Below are positions 17,122 to 26,304 of a DNA stretch of 64,000 nucleotides, in pieces. The notes below the pieces were generated by a model. It worked only from the letters and a program-made list of their open reading frames with translations. It was not told the origin of the DNA and searched no databases. The number at the start of each line of letters is the position of its first letter. Position 1 is the first letter of the stretch. The DNA is from JBBDLF01 sp040879025. Its GTDB lineage: Bacteria; Pseudomonadota; Gammaproteobacteria; Pseudomonadales; Pseudohongiellaceae. Made by a program: the position numbers and the translations under genes. Where the stretch lies: the NCBI GenBank assembly GCA_040879025.1, contig JBBDLF010000025.1, forward strand, positions 1-64,000, in the 5' to 3' direction.

Positions 17122-17727
17122 TCAGGAGCTTTGTTTTGAATCCCGTTTCTCCGGCTCTTCTTCCGGCATGTATTTCATCAGGAAGGGCAGCTGCCCGAAA
17201 ATGAATATAAAGGTAATCACCAGGTTGCCAAATACCTTGAACTGAATCCATGCCGCTTCCGACAGCGTGTATGCCACGGCAAGGTTCACCCCGCCGAGTA
17301 CGACAAAAAACACGATCCAGAGATTATTGAATTTCAGCCACACTTCCCGGGGAGCCTGGACCGCGTGTCCCATCATGTGCTGAATGGCGGGTTTGCTGCC
17401 AATGAAACGGGTACCGAGGAAAACCGTGGCGAAAATCCAGTTGACGACAGGGGCTTTCCATTTCAGAAAGTCCACGTCGCGGAAAATAATGGTGGGTATG
17501 CAGAAAAGCACGACCGCACCGAGCGTAATCCATTGGAACTTGTCGAGCCGGCGTTGAACGATGAATAAGGTGCCGTAGACCACGATACTGGCTACGAGCA
17601 GAAATTCGGCCGCGCTGAAAATGCCGCCCACGGAGCGTTCAAAGCCGCCGATGCTCACCATCCGCTCGTCAAGCACCCAGACAGAGAAGAAGATCAACAG
17701 GGGAATATAATCAATAAACTGTTTCAT
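17122..17727 (-). CDS. yciB: Inner-membrane septation protein A (YciB)
   Basis: A 201-residue inner-membrane protein with about five helices and the family pattern MKQFIDYIPLLIFF at the N-terminus. YciB is implicated in cell-envelope integrity and division. It heads the yciB-yciI pair and is divergent from the YciO-type gene, with about 160 bp of shared upstream region (17728-17888). Confidence 0.93.
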   Translation of the reverse strand: MKQFIDYIPLLIFFSVWVLDERMVSIGGFERSVGGIFSAAEFLLVASIVVYGTLFIVQRRLDKFQWITLGAVVLFCIPTIIFRDVDFLKWKAPVVNWIFATVFLGTRFIGSKPAIQHMMGHAVQAPREVWLKFNNLWIVFFVVLGGVNLAVAYTLSEAAWIQFKVFGNLVITFIFIFGQLPFLMKYMPEEEPEKRDSKQSS

Positions 17728-17888
17728 GAAACGGTGTTCCGGTTGATTCTGCGCCAGGCGACCATCTTAATCGATTTACCGTTAAGAGTCTGCTTTCCAC
17801 CCCGGTTGTACTACAATTCGCTCCATCCTAAGATGAACCCACCGCAGGCGAAGAAAATCATAACAACACGCAGGCCCAGTACACACTT

Positions 17889-18509
17889 ATGACCGAATTC
17901 CTGCAAGTACACACAGTCAACCCCGAACCCAGGCACATCAAGCGTGCCGTCCAGGTGCTGCAGAAAGGGGGGGTGATAATCTACCCCACGGACTCGACGT
18001 ACGCCCTGGGTTGTCGTATGGGCGACAAAACAGCTCTGGAACGTATCCGTCGCATCCGCCGCCTCGACGAAAAGCACCATTTCACACTGGTGTGCCTGGA
18101 CCTGTCGTCACTGTCTGTTTACGCGCAGGTCGACAACAGCGCCTACCGAATACTCAAGGCCTATACACCTGGCGCCTACACTTTTATCCTCAAGGCCACG
18201 CCGGAAGTACCAAGGCGCCTGATGCACCCCAAGCGCAGAACCATCGGAATTCGTGTGCCCGGTAACCCGGTGGCCCGGGCGCTGCTTGGGCAATTCGGGG
18301 AGCCGATAATGAGCACCAGCCTGCTATTGCCCGAAGACGAGCAGGCGCTGACGGACGCCTACGAAATGCGCATCAGGCTGAACAATCAGGTGGATTTGAT
18401 TGTCGACGGTGGTCCCTGCAGCCTCACTCCCACCACGGTGGTGGATCTGGTGGGCGGAACCGCGGAAGTGATCCGTACAGGAAAGGGCGATCCGGAACCG
18501 TTTAAGTGA
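17889..18509 (+). CDS. YciO/Sua5-family threonylcarbamoyl-AMP synthase-like protein
   Basis: A 206-residue YrdC-fold protein with the nucleotide/threonine-binding segment GGVIIYPTDSTYALGC and the KRRTIGIRVPGNPVA region. Members TsaC/Sua5 make threonylcarbamoyl-AMP for tRNA t6A; the YciO branch is related but its role is unsettled. Length and its place upstream of trpS match YciO. Confidence 0.88.
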   Translation: MTEFLQVHTVNPEPRHIKRAVQVLQKGGVIIYPTDSTYALGCRMGDKTALERIRRIRRLDEKHHFTLVCLDLSSLSVYAQVDNSAYRILKAYTPGAYTFILKATPEVPRRLMHPKRRTIGIRVPGNPVARALLGQFGEPIMSTSLLLPEDEQALTDAYEMRIRLNNQVDLIVDGGPCSLTPTTVVDLVGGTAEVIRTGKGDPEPFK

Positions 18510-18587
18510 AATCAAACATTCACCCCGGAGCGCCGGGTAGAGTACACTTCACGGTTTTTCCCGATAACAGGAACACAGGAGCTCAAG

Positions 18588-19799
18588 TTGTCTACAATTG
18601 ATTCCAAGCAGCGTGTGCTGTCAGGCATGCGCCCGACGGGACGGTTGCATCTGGGCCATCTCCATGGTGTGCTGAAAAACTGGGTAAAACTGCAACACGA
18701 ATACGACTGCTATTTTTTCGTGGCAGACTGGCATGCCCTGACCACTCACTATACCGAGCCGCAGATCCTCCAGGACAATGTGCTGGACATGGTCATAGAC
18801 TGGCTGGCGGTGGGGGTTAATCCGGGTTCCGCCTCGCTGTTTCTGCAATCCAAGGTCCCCGAACACGCCGAGCTTCACTTGTTGCTATCGATGATGACGC
18901 CTCTTGGCTGGCTCGAACGGGTGCCCAGCTACAAGGACCAGCAGGACAAGTTGAGGGACAAAGACCTGGAAACTTACGGCTTTCTGGGTTATCCCCTGCT
19001 ACAGGCCGCCGATATTCTGATTTATCGCGCGGGTCTGGTGCCGGTGGGTGCCGATCAGGTCGCTCATGTGGAACTCACCCGGGAAGTGGCACGGCGGTTC
19101 AATCATATTTACGGCCGTGAACCGGGTTTCGAGGAAAATGCCGAGGCAGCGGTCAAAAAAATGGGCAAGAAGGCCGCACGGCAGTACACCAATCTGCGGA
19201 TCGCCTATCAGGAGCAGGGTGAACAGGAGGCTCTGGAACGGGCGCGGGCCATGATCCATGAGCAGCAGAATATCTCACTGGGTGATCGGGAACGGCTGCT
19301 TGGCTACCTGGAAGGTGGGGGCAAAATGATACTGGCGGAGCCCGAGGCGCTGTTGACGCCCGCTTCCAGGATGCCGGGGCTGGACGGGCAGAAAATGTCA
19401 AAGTCCTACAACAATACCATCGCGCTGCGGGAGCCGCTGGATCAGGTTGAGAAAAAAATCCGCACCATGCCGACCGATCCGGCGCGGGTGAGGCGTACCG
19501 ATCCGGGAGAGCCGGAAAAGTGCCCGGTATGGCAGTTCCATCTGGCTTATTCCGATGTTGAAACCCAGGAATGGGTGGTCACGGGCTGCCGCAGCGCGGG
19601 CATTGGTTGTCTGGACTGCAAGAAGCCGGTAATTGACGCGGTAATCGCGGAACTGGAGCCGATCCAGAAAGCGGCCGCGCAATATGAAAAGGATCCGGAT
19701 ATCGTGCGATCCATCATTATTGACGGCTGTGAGACGGCGAGGGAAGCGGCGCGGGAAACGCTGCAGGAAGTGCGGCCCGCGATGGGACTGAACTACTGA
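18588..19799 (+). CDS. trpS: Tryptophanyl-tRNA synthetase
   Basis: A 403-residue class I synthetase charging tRNA-Trp. The HIGH-like motif is HLGH (in PTGRLHLGHLHG) and the second signature is KMSKS near residue 269. It starts at TTG 18588, with AGGAG 6 bases upstream. It is longer than the E. coli enzyme (334) because of an insert after residue 200 and a C-terminal zinc-finger-like segment (GCRSAGIGCLDCKKP), as found in a subset of bacterial TrpS. Confidence 0.95.
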   Translation: MSTIDSKQRVLSGMRPTGRLHLGHLHGVLKNWVKLQHEYDCYFFVADWHALTTHYTEPQILQDNVLDMVIDWLAVGVNPGSASLFLQSKVPEHAELHLLLSMMTPLGWLERVPSYKDQQDKLRDKDLETYGFLGYPLLQAADILIYRAGLVPVGADQVAHVELTREVARRFNHIYGREPGFEENAEAAVKKMGKKAARQYTNLRIAYQEQGEQEALERARAMIHEQQNISLGDRERLLGYLEGGGKMILAEPEALLTPASRMPGLDGQKMSKSYNNTIALREPLDQVEKKIRTMPTDPARVRRTDPGEPEKCPVWQFHLAYSDVETQEWVVTGCRSAGIGCLDCKKPVIDAVIAELEPIQKAAAQYEKDPDIVRSIIIDGCETAREAARETLQEVRPAMGLNY

Positions 19800-19927
19800 T
19801 GCGGCTCGACTCTGTTGATTCGTTGCCGCGCTTCGATGACGAAACCTGGCGAACGGATAGCGATGCTTTCCGATACTTACTCAAACATCGGTTGATGTTA
19901 GAATTCGACACTTTACCACGCGGATAG
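19799..19927 (+). CDS. Possible 42-residue protein between trpS and scpA
   Basis: An ATG at 19799 overlaps the trpS stop (TGATG), giving a 42-codon frame ending at 19927, 11 bp before scpA. The product is acidic and not membrane-like (begins MRLDSVDSLPRFDDE). Overlap on both sides fits an operon, but no family is recognised and the frame could be chance. Confidence 0.35.
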   Translation: MRLDSVDSLPRFDDETWRTDSDAFRYLLKHRLMLEFDTLPRG

Positions 19928-19938
19928 AAGAATACGGT

Positions 19939-20799
19939 TTGGCAATTTCAGCGACAAGCACCGAATCCGAAGCCGAAAGCGATGTGCTGACGGAGGCTCC
20001 CAGCCAGCAGGAACTGGCTTTCGCCTATGTCGGTGGCAGAGCCATCACGGAATTGCCCAAGGATCTGTACATCCCGCCGGATGCCCTGGAAATATTCCTC
20101 GAAGCTTTCGAAGGCCCCCTCGATCTGTTGCTTTACCTGATCAAGCGCCAGAATATCGATATTCTGGAAATCAATGTTGCTGACATCACCGACCAGTACA
20201 TGGCCTATGTTGATCTGATGAACGCGGGCCAGTTTGAACTGGCGGCGGAATATCTCGTCATGGCCGCCATGCTGGCGGAGATCAAGTCCCGCATCCTGCT
20301 GCCACGCCACAGTGATGAGGACGAGCAAGACGAAAATGACCCGCGTATGCAGCTTATACGTCGGTTGCAGGAGTACGAGCGCTTCAAGAAAGCCGCCGAA
20401 GACCTGGATGAACTGGCGCGTATGGAGCGCGAGATACATCGGGTGAGCGTGTTGTTGCCGCAGATGGAAAGGGTAAGCCCGGAACCGGAAGTGCCCCTGC
20501 AGGATGTGCTGATGGCGCTGGCATCGGTACTGCGCCGCGCCGATATGTTTGAACATCACCATATCCAGCGGGAAACCTTGTCGACCCGGGAAAAAATGTC
20601 AGAGATTCTGGTGCGTGTTTCCGCCGACAGGTTTGTGCCGCTGGTGTCGTTGCTGTCACGGGAAGAAGGTCGCCTCGGCGTGGTGGTGACATTCCTTGCG
20701 GTGATGGAACTGATCAAGGATTCGCTGGTGGAAATCGTCCAGAGCGAACCTTTTGCCGCCATTCATATCAAGGCCAGAGGCGACTCCACGCTGAACTGA
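19939..20799 (+). CDS. scpA: Chromosome segregation and condensation protein ScpA
   Basis: A 286-residue kleisin. The N-terminal SMC-binding part contains FEGPLDLLLYLIKRQNIDILEI and the conserved YLVMAAMLAEIKSRILLP helix; the C-terminal winged helix carries VVVTFLAVMELIKDSLV. ScpA bridges SMC-type heads with ScpB. It starts at TTG 19939 and has an extra Ser/Glu-rich N-terminal stretch of about 40 residues. Its stop overlaps the scpB start. Confidence 0.94.
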   Translation: MAISATSTESEAESDVLTEAPSQQELAFAYVGGRAITELPKDLYIPPDALEIFLEAFEGPLDLLLYLIKRQNIDILEINVADITDQYMAYVDLMNAGQFELAAEYLVMAAMLAEIKSRILLPRHSDEDEQDENDPRMQLIRRLQEYERFKKAAEDLDELARMEREIHRVSVLLPQMERVSPEPEVPLQDVLMALASVLRRADMFEHHHIQRETLSTREKMSEILVRVSADRFVPLVSLLSREEGRLGVVVTFLAVMELIKDSLVEIVQSEPFAAIHIKARGDSTLN

Positions 20800-21602
20800 T
20801 GCGACAATGCGAACACACTGAAGAGTACCCACTGAAGAGTACCGACCCGATGGAAGTGGACAGCAAAATCAAGACAATCGTTGAAGGCTTATTGATGGCG
20901 GCCGGCCGTCCTCTGTCGCTCGACGCCATCGCCTCTGTGTTCAATGAGGAAGAACGACCGGACAGGAATGAGCTGCGCGAGGTCATGGATAGTATTGCCG
21001 CAGATTGCCGCGATCGGGGATATGAGTTGAAGGAGGTGGCGTCCGGATTCCGTTTCCAGGTAAAACAGGACCTGAGTGAATGGGTCTCGCGGTTGTGGGA
21101 AGAGAAACCTCAACGTTATACCCGTGCCCTGTTGGAAACTCTGTCGCTAGTTGCCTATCGTCAACCCATCACGCGGGGTGACATTGAAGAAATACGGGGA
21201 GTAGGGGTCAGTTCTAATATTATAAGAACTCTCATGGACCGTGAATGGGTGCGTATTGTCGGCCATCGAGACGTTCCGGGCCGCCCGGCAATGTTTGCCA
21301 CAACCAGACAGTTTCTGGATTATTTTAACCTGAAGAATTTACAGGAATTGCCGGCGCTGTCGGAGATTCGCGACCTGGGCAAGAATACGCCCGAGTTTGA
21401 TCTCGAGGATGATCTGGAAAACCGCCGAGTACTTGATCTTCCCGAAGATGTCGTGGATGAGTTAAGTACCGTGTCGGAAAGCGGCGGAGAGATCGAATTG
21501 CTCGACGAGGAAGAAGCGGTGGCGCTTTCTCGAAAACCGCTGGACGAAATACTTGCCCAGGAAATCGAACAGGCGCCCGATGACGATCAGGTGCCGGATT
21601 AA
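20799..21602 (+). CDS. scpB: Segregation and condensation protein ScpB
   Basis: A 267-residue winged-helix protein, partner of ScpA. Core motifs are IVEGLLMAAGRPLS, ALLETLSLVAYRQPITRGDIEEIRGV (in parts) and GRPAMFATTRQFLDYF. The ATG at 20799 overlaps the scpA stop (TGATG); an internal ATG at 20850 would start closer to the conserved domain. The acidic C-terminal tail of about 75 residues is typical of proteobacterial ScpB. Confidence 0.94.
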   Translation: MRQCEHTEEYPLKSTDPMEVDSKIKTIVEGLLMAAGRPLSLDAIASVFNEEERPDRNELREVMDSIAADCRDRGYELKEVASGFRFQVKQDLSEWVSRLWEEKPQRYTRALLETLSLVAYRQPITRGDIEEIRGVGVSSNIIRTLMDREWVRIVGHRDVPGRPAMFATTRQFLDYFNLKNLQELPALSEIRDLGKNTPEFDLEDDLENRRVLDLPEDVVDELSTVSESGGEIELLDEEEAVALSRKPLDEILAQEIEQAPDDDQVPD

Positions 21603-21633
21603 TTCCTGCAACTGGCCCGGGACCCATTCCCCT

Positions 21634-22449
21634 ATGGATGAGAAGCTGCAAAAAGTGATTGCTCGCGCCGGCTTCGGGTCGCGCCGCGAAATAGAGGGCT
21701 GGATTACTGCCGGCCGCATCAAGGTGAACGGCAAAGTGGCTGCTCTCGGCGATCGGGTCACGGACAAGGATCGTGTTCAAGTTGACGGCAAAACCCTGGC
21801 GCCGCGCAAGGACAGTCGCAAGTCTCGACGGGTCTTGCTTTACAACAAGCCGGAAGCTGAGATCTGTACCCGCAAGGATCCGGAGGGAAGACCAACCGTA
21901 TTTGATCGGCTGCCAAGACTCAAGCACGGCCGCTGGGTGTCGGTCGGACGCCTGGATATCAATACCAGTGGTCTGCTGCTGTTCACAACCGACGGCGACT
22001 TCGCCAATGCGCTGATGCACCCAAGCGCGGCCATCGATCGTGAATACGCGGTGCGGGTGATGGGAGAGGTCTCTCCTGAAATGATCAATAATATGTTGCA
22101 GGGCGTAACGATTGACGACCACCCGTGCCGCTTTACCGATTTGAAACTGTTTCGCGGCGGCAGCTCGGGTCCAGGCCCGGAAAAACGAAAAGGAACCGAC
22201 GAAGGTGTCAACAAGTGGTATCACGTTACTCTGATTGAAGGGCGTAATCGTGAGGTTCGCAAATTGTGGGAATCGCAGGGACTCAGGGTAAGTCGCCTGA
22301 AAAGAGTGCGATTTGGCCCCTGCTTTATCCCCAGCCGCGTCCGGCGCGGACAGTTCTACGAACTGACCGAAAAGGAAATTGAACTGCTGGGGCAAGCTCT
22401 TGACGCCCCGGCGGAAAAACCAACCCGTCGCAAACCAACCCGGCGCTAA
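21634..22449 (+). CDS. rluB: 23S rRNA pseudouridine synthase RluB
   Basis: A 271-residue pseudouridine synthase with an N-terminal S4 RNA-binding domain (KVIARAGFGSRREIEGWI) and the catalytic aspartate in GRLDINTSGLLLFT. RluB modifies U2605 of 23S rRNA in E. coli. ATG 21634 starts the S4 domain directly. The basic tail (KPTRRKPTRR) is usual. It ends one base before the end of the converging yciK, with no terminator visible between them. Confidence 0.94.
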   Translation: MDEKLQKVIARAGFGSRREIEGWITAGRIKVNGKVAALGDRVTDKDRVQVDGKTLAPRKDSRKSRRVLLYNKPEAEICTRKDPEGRPTVFDRLPRLKHGRWVSVGRLDINTSGLLLFTTDGDFANALMHPSAAIDREYAVRVMGEVSPEMINNMLQGVTIDDHPCRFTDLKLFRGGSSGPGPEKRKGTDEGVNKWYHVTLIEGRNREVRKLWESQGLRVSRLKRVRFGPCFIPSRVRRGQFYELTEKEIELLGQALDAPAEKPTRRKPTRR

Positions 22450-23211
22450 TCAAGCCGGCGCCGGTTCGTAACCCTGTACATCGATAGCCTGACCGTTAAC
22501 CGACCTGCTGTCGGGGCCCATCAGATACAGGTAGACCGGCATCAGGGATTCAGGCGTGGGCCGCGTTGCCGGGTCTTCGGCGGGGTAGGCGGCGGCACGC
22601 ATCGCGGTGCGGGTTCCGCCGGGATTGATACTGTTCACACGAATGCGGGACGTGTGTTCCAATTCTTCCGCCAGTACCTGCATTAATCCTTCCACGGCAA
22701 ATTTGGATACCGCATAACCGCCCCAGTACGCGCGCCCCTGCCGGCCCACACTGGACGAGGTAAACAGCAGACGCCCGTCGTTTGCGCCCTCCAGCGCCGG
22801 GAGCAGCGCCCGGGTAAGCATGAACGCGGCGTTGACATTCACCTGCATCATCTGGTGCCATTCGGTTACCGGGTAATGCTGCACCGGTGTGCGTGAACCG
22901 AGCATCGCCGCGTTGTGCAGCAGTCCATCCAGCCGGCCGAACTGTTCATCAATGGAGGCTGCCAGGGTCTGGTAATCAGGCTCCACGGCCTGCGCCAGGT
23001 CCAGCGGGTGAATCGTCGCCTTGCCGGGAGCCGCTTCTTCGATCGTGTCGTATACCGATTCCAGTTTGGCAACGGTGCGTCCAAGCAGAATCACTCTGGC
23101 GCCGTGAACAGCAAACGTGTGCGCGGCCGCCGCGCCGATCCCGCTACCGGCGCCGGTAATCAGAATGGTCCTGTCAAGAAGCAGATCGGAGGGGGGTGAA
23201 TATTTCGGCAT
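22450..23211 (-). CDS. yciK: YciK-family short-chain dehydrogenase
   Basis: A 253-residue SDR oxidoreductase. The nucleotide motif TGAGSGIG is near the N-terminus, HNAAMLG follows, and the catalytic Tyr and Lys lie in YAVSK. YciK proteins are NAD(P)-dependent oxidoreductases of unknown substrate. ATG 23211 is preferred, with AGGA about 9 bases upstream; ATG 23220 is an alternative. It is the last gene of the mtaD-ubiG-mupP-yciK series. Confidence 0.92.
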   Translation of the reverse strand: MPKYSPPSDLLLDRTILITGAGSGIGAAAAHTFAVHGARVILLGRTVAKLESVYDTIEEAAPGKATIHPLDLAQAVEPDYQTLAASIDEQFGRLDGLLHNAAMLGSRTPVQHYPVTEWHQMMQVNVNAAFMLTRALLPALEGANDGRLLFTSSSVGRQGRAYWGGYAVSKFAVEGLMQVLAEELEHTSRIRVNSINPGGTRTAMRAAAYPAEDPATRPTPESLMPVYLYLMGPDSRSVNGQAIDVQGYEPAPA

Positions 23212-23276
23212 AACAATCATTCCTGGATATTTTCGGATGTAACGGCGGTGAAAAGGTAGCGGTGACAGATTCCGAT

Positions 23277-24008
23277 TCAGACGAATTTGAGCATTGCCAA
23301 CAAAGCTTCGGTTTTCTCGGGTGAGCGCAGGATAAAATCCGCACCCCATTCCTCCACCACTGTGTCGGGATGAAGATAACCCCATGCGGCGGCTACCGCG
23401 ATGATATCGGCATTCCTGGCGGCCTGTATATCACGGATATGGTCGCCGATATAGACCGTTCGTTCTGTTGTCACGCCAAGTTGGGAGCAGGCAAGCAGCA
23501 ATGCCTCAGGATCGGGTTTGCGCACGATGACATGGTCCGGGCATACCAGCGCCTTGCAACGTGGCACCAGATCCAGTTTCTGCAACAGCCGCGTACTCAG
23601 ATACTCCGGTTTATTGGTTACTATGCCCCATGCAGTGCCGGTGGCATCCAGCTTGTCCAGCAGTTCACGCATGCCGGGGTAAGCCCGGGCTCTCGAATGC
23701 AACAACTGGTCATGGTACAGTTCCAGCAGGCGGCTGTGCAGTCGCAGGTATTCGGGATCCGGCTCTTCGATTTCAAATCCCAGCTTTACCAACGCACGAG
23801 CACCGTCTGAAACGGTCTGGCGAATGAGTTCGTCAGCAACAGGTTCGCGTCCTTCATCCATCAATAATTGCTGCATGACAGTGATAAAGTCCGGCGCTGT
23901 ATCCACGAGTGTGCCGTCCAGATCGAACAGCACGCATTCAATGGAGGCATCGACCGAAGTTTTGACAGAACGACCGGTGGGAGAGGAATGGAAATTGTCT
24001 TCGGGCAT
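23277..24008 (-). CDS. mupP: HAD phosphatase, MupP/Gph type
   Basis: A 243-residue HAD-superfamily phosphatase. The nucleophile motif is FDLDGTLVDTAPDF, motif II is in IVTNKP, and motif III-IV is KPDPEALLLAC...YIGDHIRDIQAA. By sequence alone it could be phosphoglycolate phosphatase Gph. The position between ubiG and yciK is that of P. aeruginosa MupP, a MurNAc-6-phosphate phosphatase in peptidoglycan recycling, so MupP is favoured on context. It has about 20 extra N-terminal residues. Confidence 0.8.
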   Translation of the reverse strand: MPEDNFHSSPTGRSVKTSVDASIECVLFDLDGTLVDTAPDFITVMQQLLMDEGREPVADELIRQTVSDGARALVKLGFEIEEPDPEYLRLHSRLLELYHDQLLHSRARAYPGMRELLDKLDATGTAWGIVTNKPEYLSTRLLQKLDLVPRCKALVCPDHVIVRKPDPEALLLACSQLGVTTERTVYIGDHIRDIQAARNADIIAVAAAWGYLHPDTVVEEWGADFILRSPEKTEALLAMLKFV

Positions 24009-24015
24009 GGGATTA

Positions 24016-24723
24016 TCAGGTTTCGATTGCTGGCTTGGCGTACATCGCGAGGTAGTTTACATCAAGGGAGTGTTCCAGCGAATATCTTTTGGTCAGCGGG
24101 TTATAAGTCATGCCGGTTTGTTTGTACAGGTCCAGCCCGGCACTTCGACACCATGTCGCCAGTTCCGACGGCCGGATAAACTTGCTGTAGTCATGCGTGC
24201 CTCGCGGTAGCAGCTTGAGCACGTACTCCGCGCCGAGTATAGCGAAGACGTAAGCTTTCGCACTGCGGTTGATCGTTGAGAAAAATACCCGCCCGCCGGG
24301 TTTGAGCAAGGTAGCGCATGCCTGTACGACCGAGTCGGGCGCCGGGACATGTTCCAGCATTTCCAGACAGGTGATCACGTCAAACCGGCCGGGTTCAGCC
24401 AGGGCCAGGTCTTCCACCGGGACTTTGCGATAATCGATTTCCAGCCCGCTTTCCAGTTGGTGCAGCCGCGCCACCGCCAGCGAAGCTTCGGCGAGGTCAA
24501 TAGCCGTCACCTGCGCGCCTTGATGAACCATCGCCTCCGCCAGCAAGCCGCCACCACAACCAACATCCAGCACATCCAGACCGGCAAGATTCACGTGATG
24601 GCTGATGAAACCCATCCGCAAGGGGTTGATGTCGTGCAAGGGTTTGAATTCGCCATTGGGGTCCCACCAGCGCGATGCCAGCGCCTCAAATTTGCGAATT
24701 TCCTGTTCGTCTACATTTTGCAT
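24016..24723 (-). CDS. ubiG: Ubiquinone O-methyltransferase UbiG
   Basis: A 235-residue SAM methyltransferase acting twice in ubiquinone synthesis. Typical features are KFEALASRWWDPNGEFKPLH and the SAM motif VLDVGCGGGLLAE. ATG 24723 is chosen, preceded by AGGAACAGGC, and overlaps the end of mtaD by 13 bp; a start at 24750 would add nine residues. Confidence 0.94.
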   Translation of the reverse strand: MQNVDEQEIRKFEALASRWWDPNGEFKPLHDINPLRMGFISHHVNLAGLDVLDVGCGGGLLAEAMVHQGAQVTAIDLAEASLAVARLHQLESGLEIDYRKVPVEDLALAEPGRFDVITCLEMLEHVPAPDSVVQACATLLKPGGRVFFSTINRSAKAYVFAILGAEYVLKLLPRGTHDYSKFIRPSELATWCRSAGLDLYKQTGMTYNPLTKRYSLEHSLDVNYLAMYAKPAIET

Positions 24724-26078
24724 GCCTGTTCCTGAATGAGTTCCTGCCATCCTGCAATGTGTCGTCTCAGCTTGGGCGGATCAAGGGTTTGCAGCTTGCC
24801 CTCTGTCAGTACGGCCCTGCCGCCGATCCAAACATGACTGACCTGCGAGGCGCTGGCGCTGTAAACCAGATGAGAAACTGGATTATAAACCGGTAGCGTA
24901 CTCCATTTCTCCAGGTTTACCGCAGTAATGTCCGCCAGTTTGCCCGGCTCAAGGCTGCCGATCAGTGATTCCAGACCCAGTGCCCGGGCGCCGTTCAGCG
25001 TTGCCATTCGCAGCACAGTCGCGGCCGGCAATGCGGTGGCATCGGCGGCCACGGCCTTGCCCAGCAGGGCAGCGGTGCGCATTTCCGAGAACATGTCGAG
25101 ATCATTGTTACTGGCGCAACCGTCGGTACCCAGCGCGACGTTAATACCTGCGCGGAGAAGCCTGGCGACTTCACAAAACCCGCTGGCAAGTTTCATGTTG
25201 GATTCAGGGCAATGCACGACACTGGCATTGAAGTGACTCAACTGCGCGATCTCCTCGTCGTTCAGTTGTGTCGCGTGCACGCACACCAGCCGTGGACCGA
25301 GCAGCCCCAGGTCGGCCAGCCGCGCCAGCGGTCGCTTGCCGATGGCGGCGACCGCGTCAGCTACCTCTCCGGCGGTCTCGTGAACATGCATGTGAATGGG
25401 AATATCCAGTTCCTCGGCCAGCGTCTGAATACGTCTTAGCGGGTCGTCGGAAACAGTGTAAGGGGCATGTGGACCGAACGCGGTGTGTATCAGTTCGCTG
25501 TTGCGATAACTGTCATGCAGTTCGGTGGCCTTGTGGATATATTCATCCGCGTTTTGCGCCCAGACGGTCGGAAAATCCAGTACAGGACTGGCCAGTTGCA
25601 CTCGCATGCCGGCTTTCAGCGCCATCTTCGCTACGGCTTCCGGGAAAAAATACATGTCGGTAAAACAGGTAGTCCCGCCGCACAGCATTTCAGCAATGGC
25701 CAGTTCCGCCCCCTGGGAGACGAACGCCTCGCTCACGTGCTCACTTTCCAGCGGCCAAATGTGATCCTGCAACCACTCCTGCAGAGGCAAGTCATCGGCG
25801 ACCCCGCGCAGCAGGGACATGGCCGCGTGGCCGTGGGCATTGACCAGGCCGGGTATCAGGACGTGATGAGGCAGCTCCAGTTCCTGCTCTGCACGTATTC
25901 CCCGGGTTTCCTCACGTTTCAACAGGCCGACGATGCGTTGGTTTCTGATGGCGATGGAGTGATGCCGCAGGATGGTATCGTGAGGTTCGACCGGAACTAC
26001 CCAATCAGCATGAATCAGCAAATCGACAGCTTCGGTCAGACGGGACGGCGGCACTCGTGGTTCCTTGGTGTTTTTCAC
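24711..26078 (-). CDS. mtaD: 5-Methylthioadenosine/SAH deaminase (MtaD-type)
   Basis: A 455-residue amidohydrolase of the TRZ/ATZ group. Metal ligands are visible in GLVNAHGHAAMSLLRG (HxH), HMHVHET, CVHATQL and the Asp of GTDGCASNNDLD. Relatives deaminate 5'-methylthioadenosine or S-adenosylhomocysteine, and the P. aeruginosa gene at this position deaminates MTA. It starts at GTG 26078 with a weak ribosome site, and heads the ubiG-mupP-yciK operon. Confidence 0.88.
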   Translation of the reverse strand: MKNTKEPRVPPSRLTEAVDLLIHADWVVPVEPHDTILRHHSIAIRNQRIVGLLKREETRGIRAEQELELPHHVLIPGLVNAHGHAAMSLLRGVADDLPLQEWLQDHIWPLESEHVSEAFVSQGAELAIAEMLCGGTTCFTDMYFFPEAVAKMALKAGMRVQLASPVLDFPTVWAQNADEYIHKATELHDSYRNSELIHTAFGPHAPYTVSDDPLRRIQTLAEELDIPIHMHVHETAGEVADAVAAIGKRPLARLADLGLLGPRLVCVHATQLNDEEIAQLSHFNASVVHCPESNMKLASGFCEVARLLRAGINVALGTDGCASNNDLDMFSEMRTAALLGKAVAADATALPAATVLRMATLNGARALGLESLIGSLEPGKLADITAVNLEKWSTLPVYNPVSHLVYSASASQVSHVWIGGRAVLTEGKLQTLDPPKLRRHIAGWQELIQEQACKM

Positions 26079-26304
26079 AGGTTCTGTGTAAGCCCCGAGT
26101 ATAACTGTTATCCAACAAAATAGCTTGACCCGGGAGCCGGGTTGAGGTCTCGGCGAAGCGACTGAAAAGGATGGAGATTTATCCCGGGAAAAAGCGTATT
26201 TCAGTGTCAGAAAGCAGCGGGTTTATGTTAATATTACGTGTTTTTGCCAGCCAGTAAATATAACACAACCATTACCCGAATCTTCAGTGGGAAGCAGCCG
26301 TTTT

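Noticed and set aside
21325..22395. 356-codon minus-strand frame across scpB and rluB
   Set aside because: It spans two well-supported genes and the space between them and shows no protein-family pattern.
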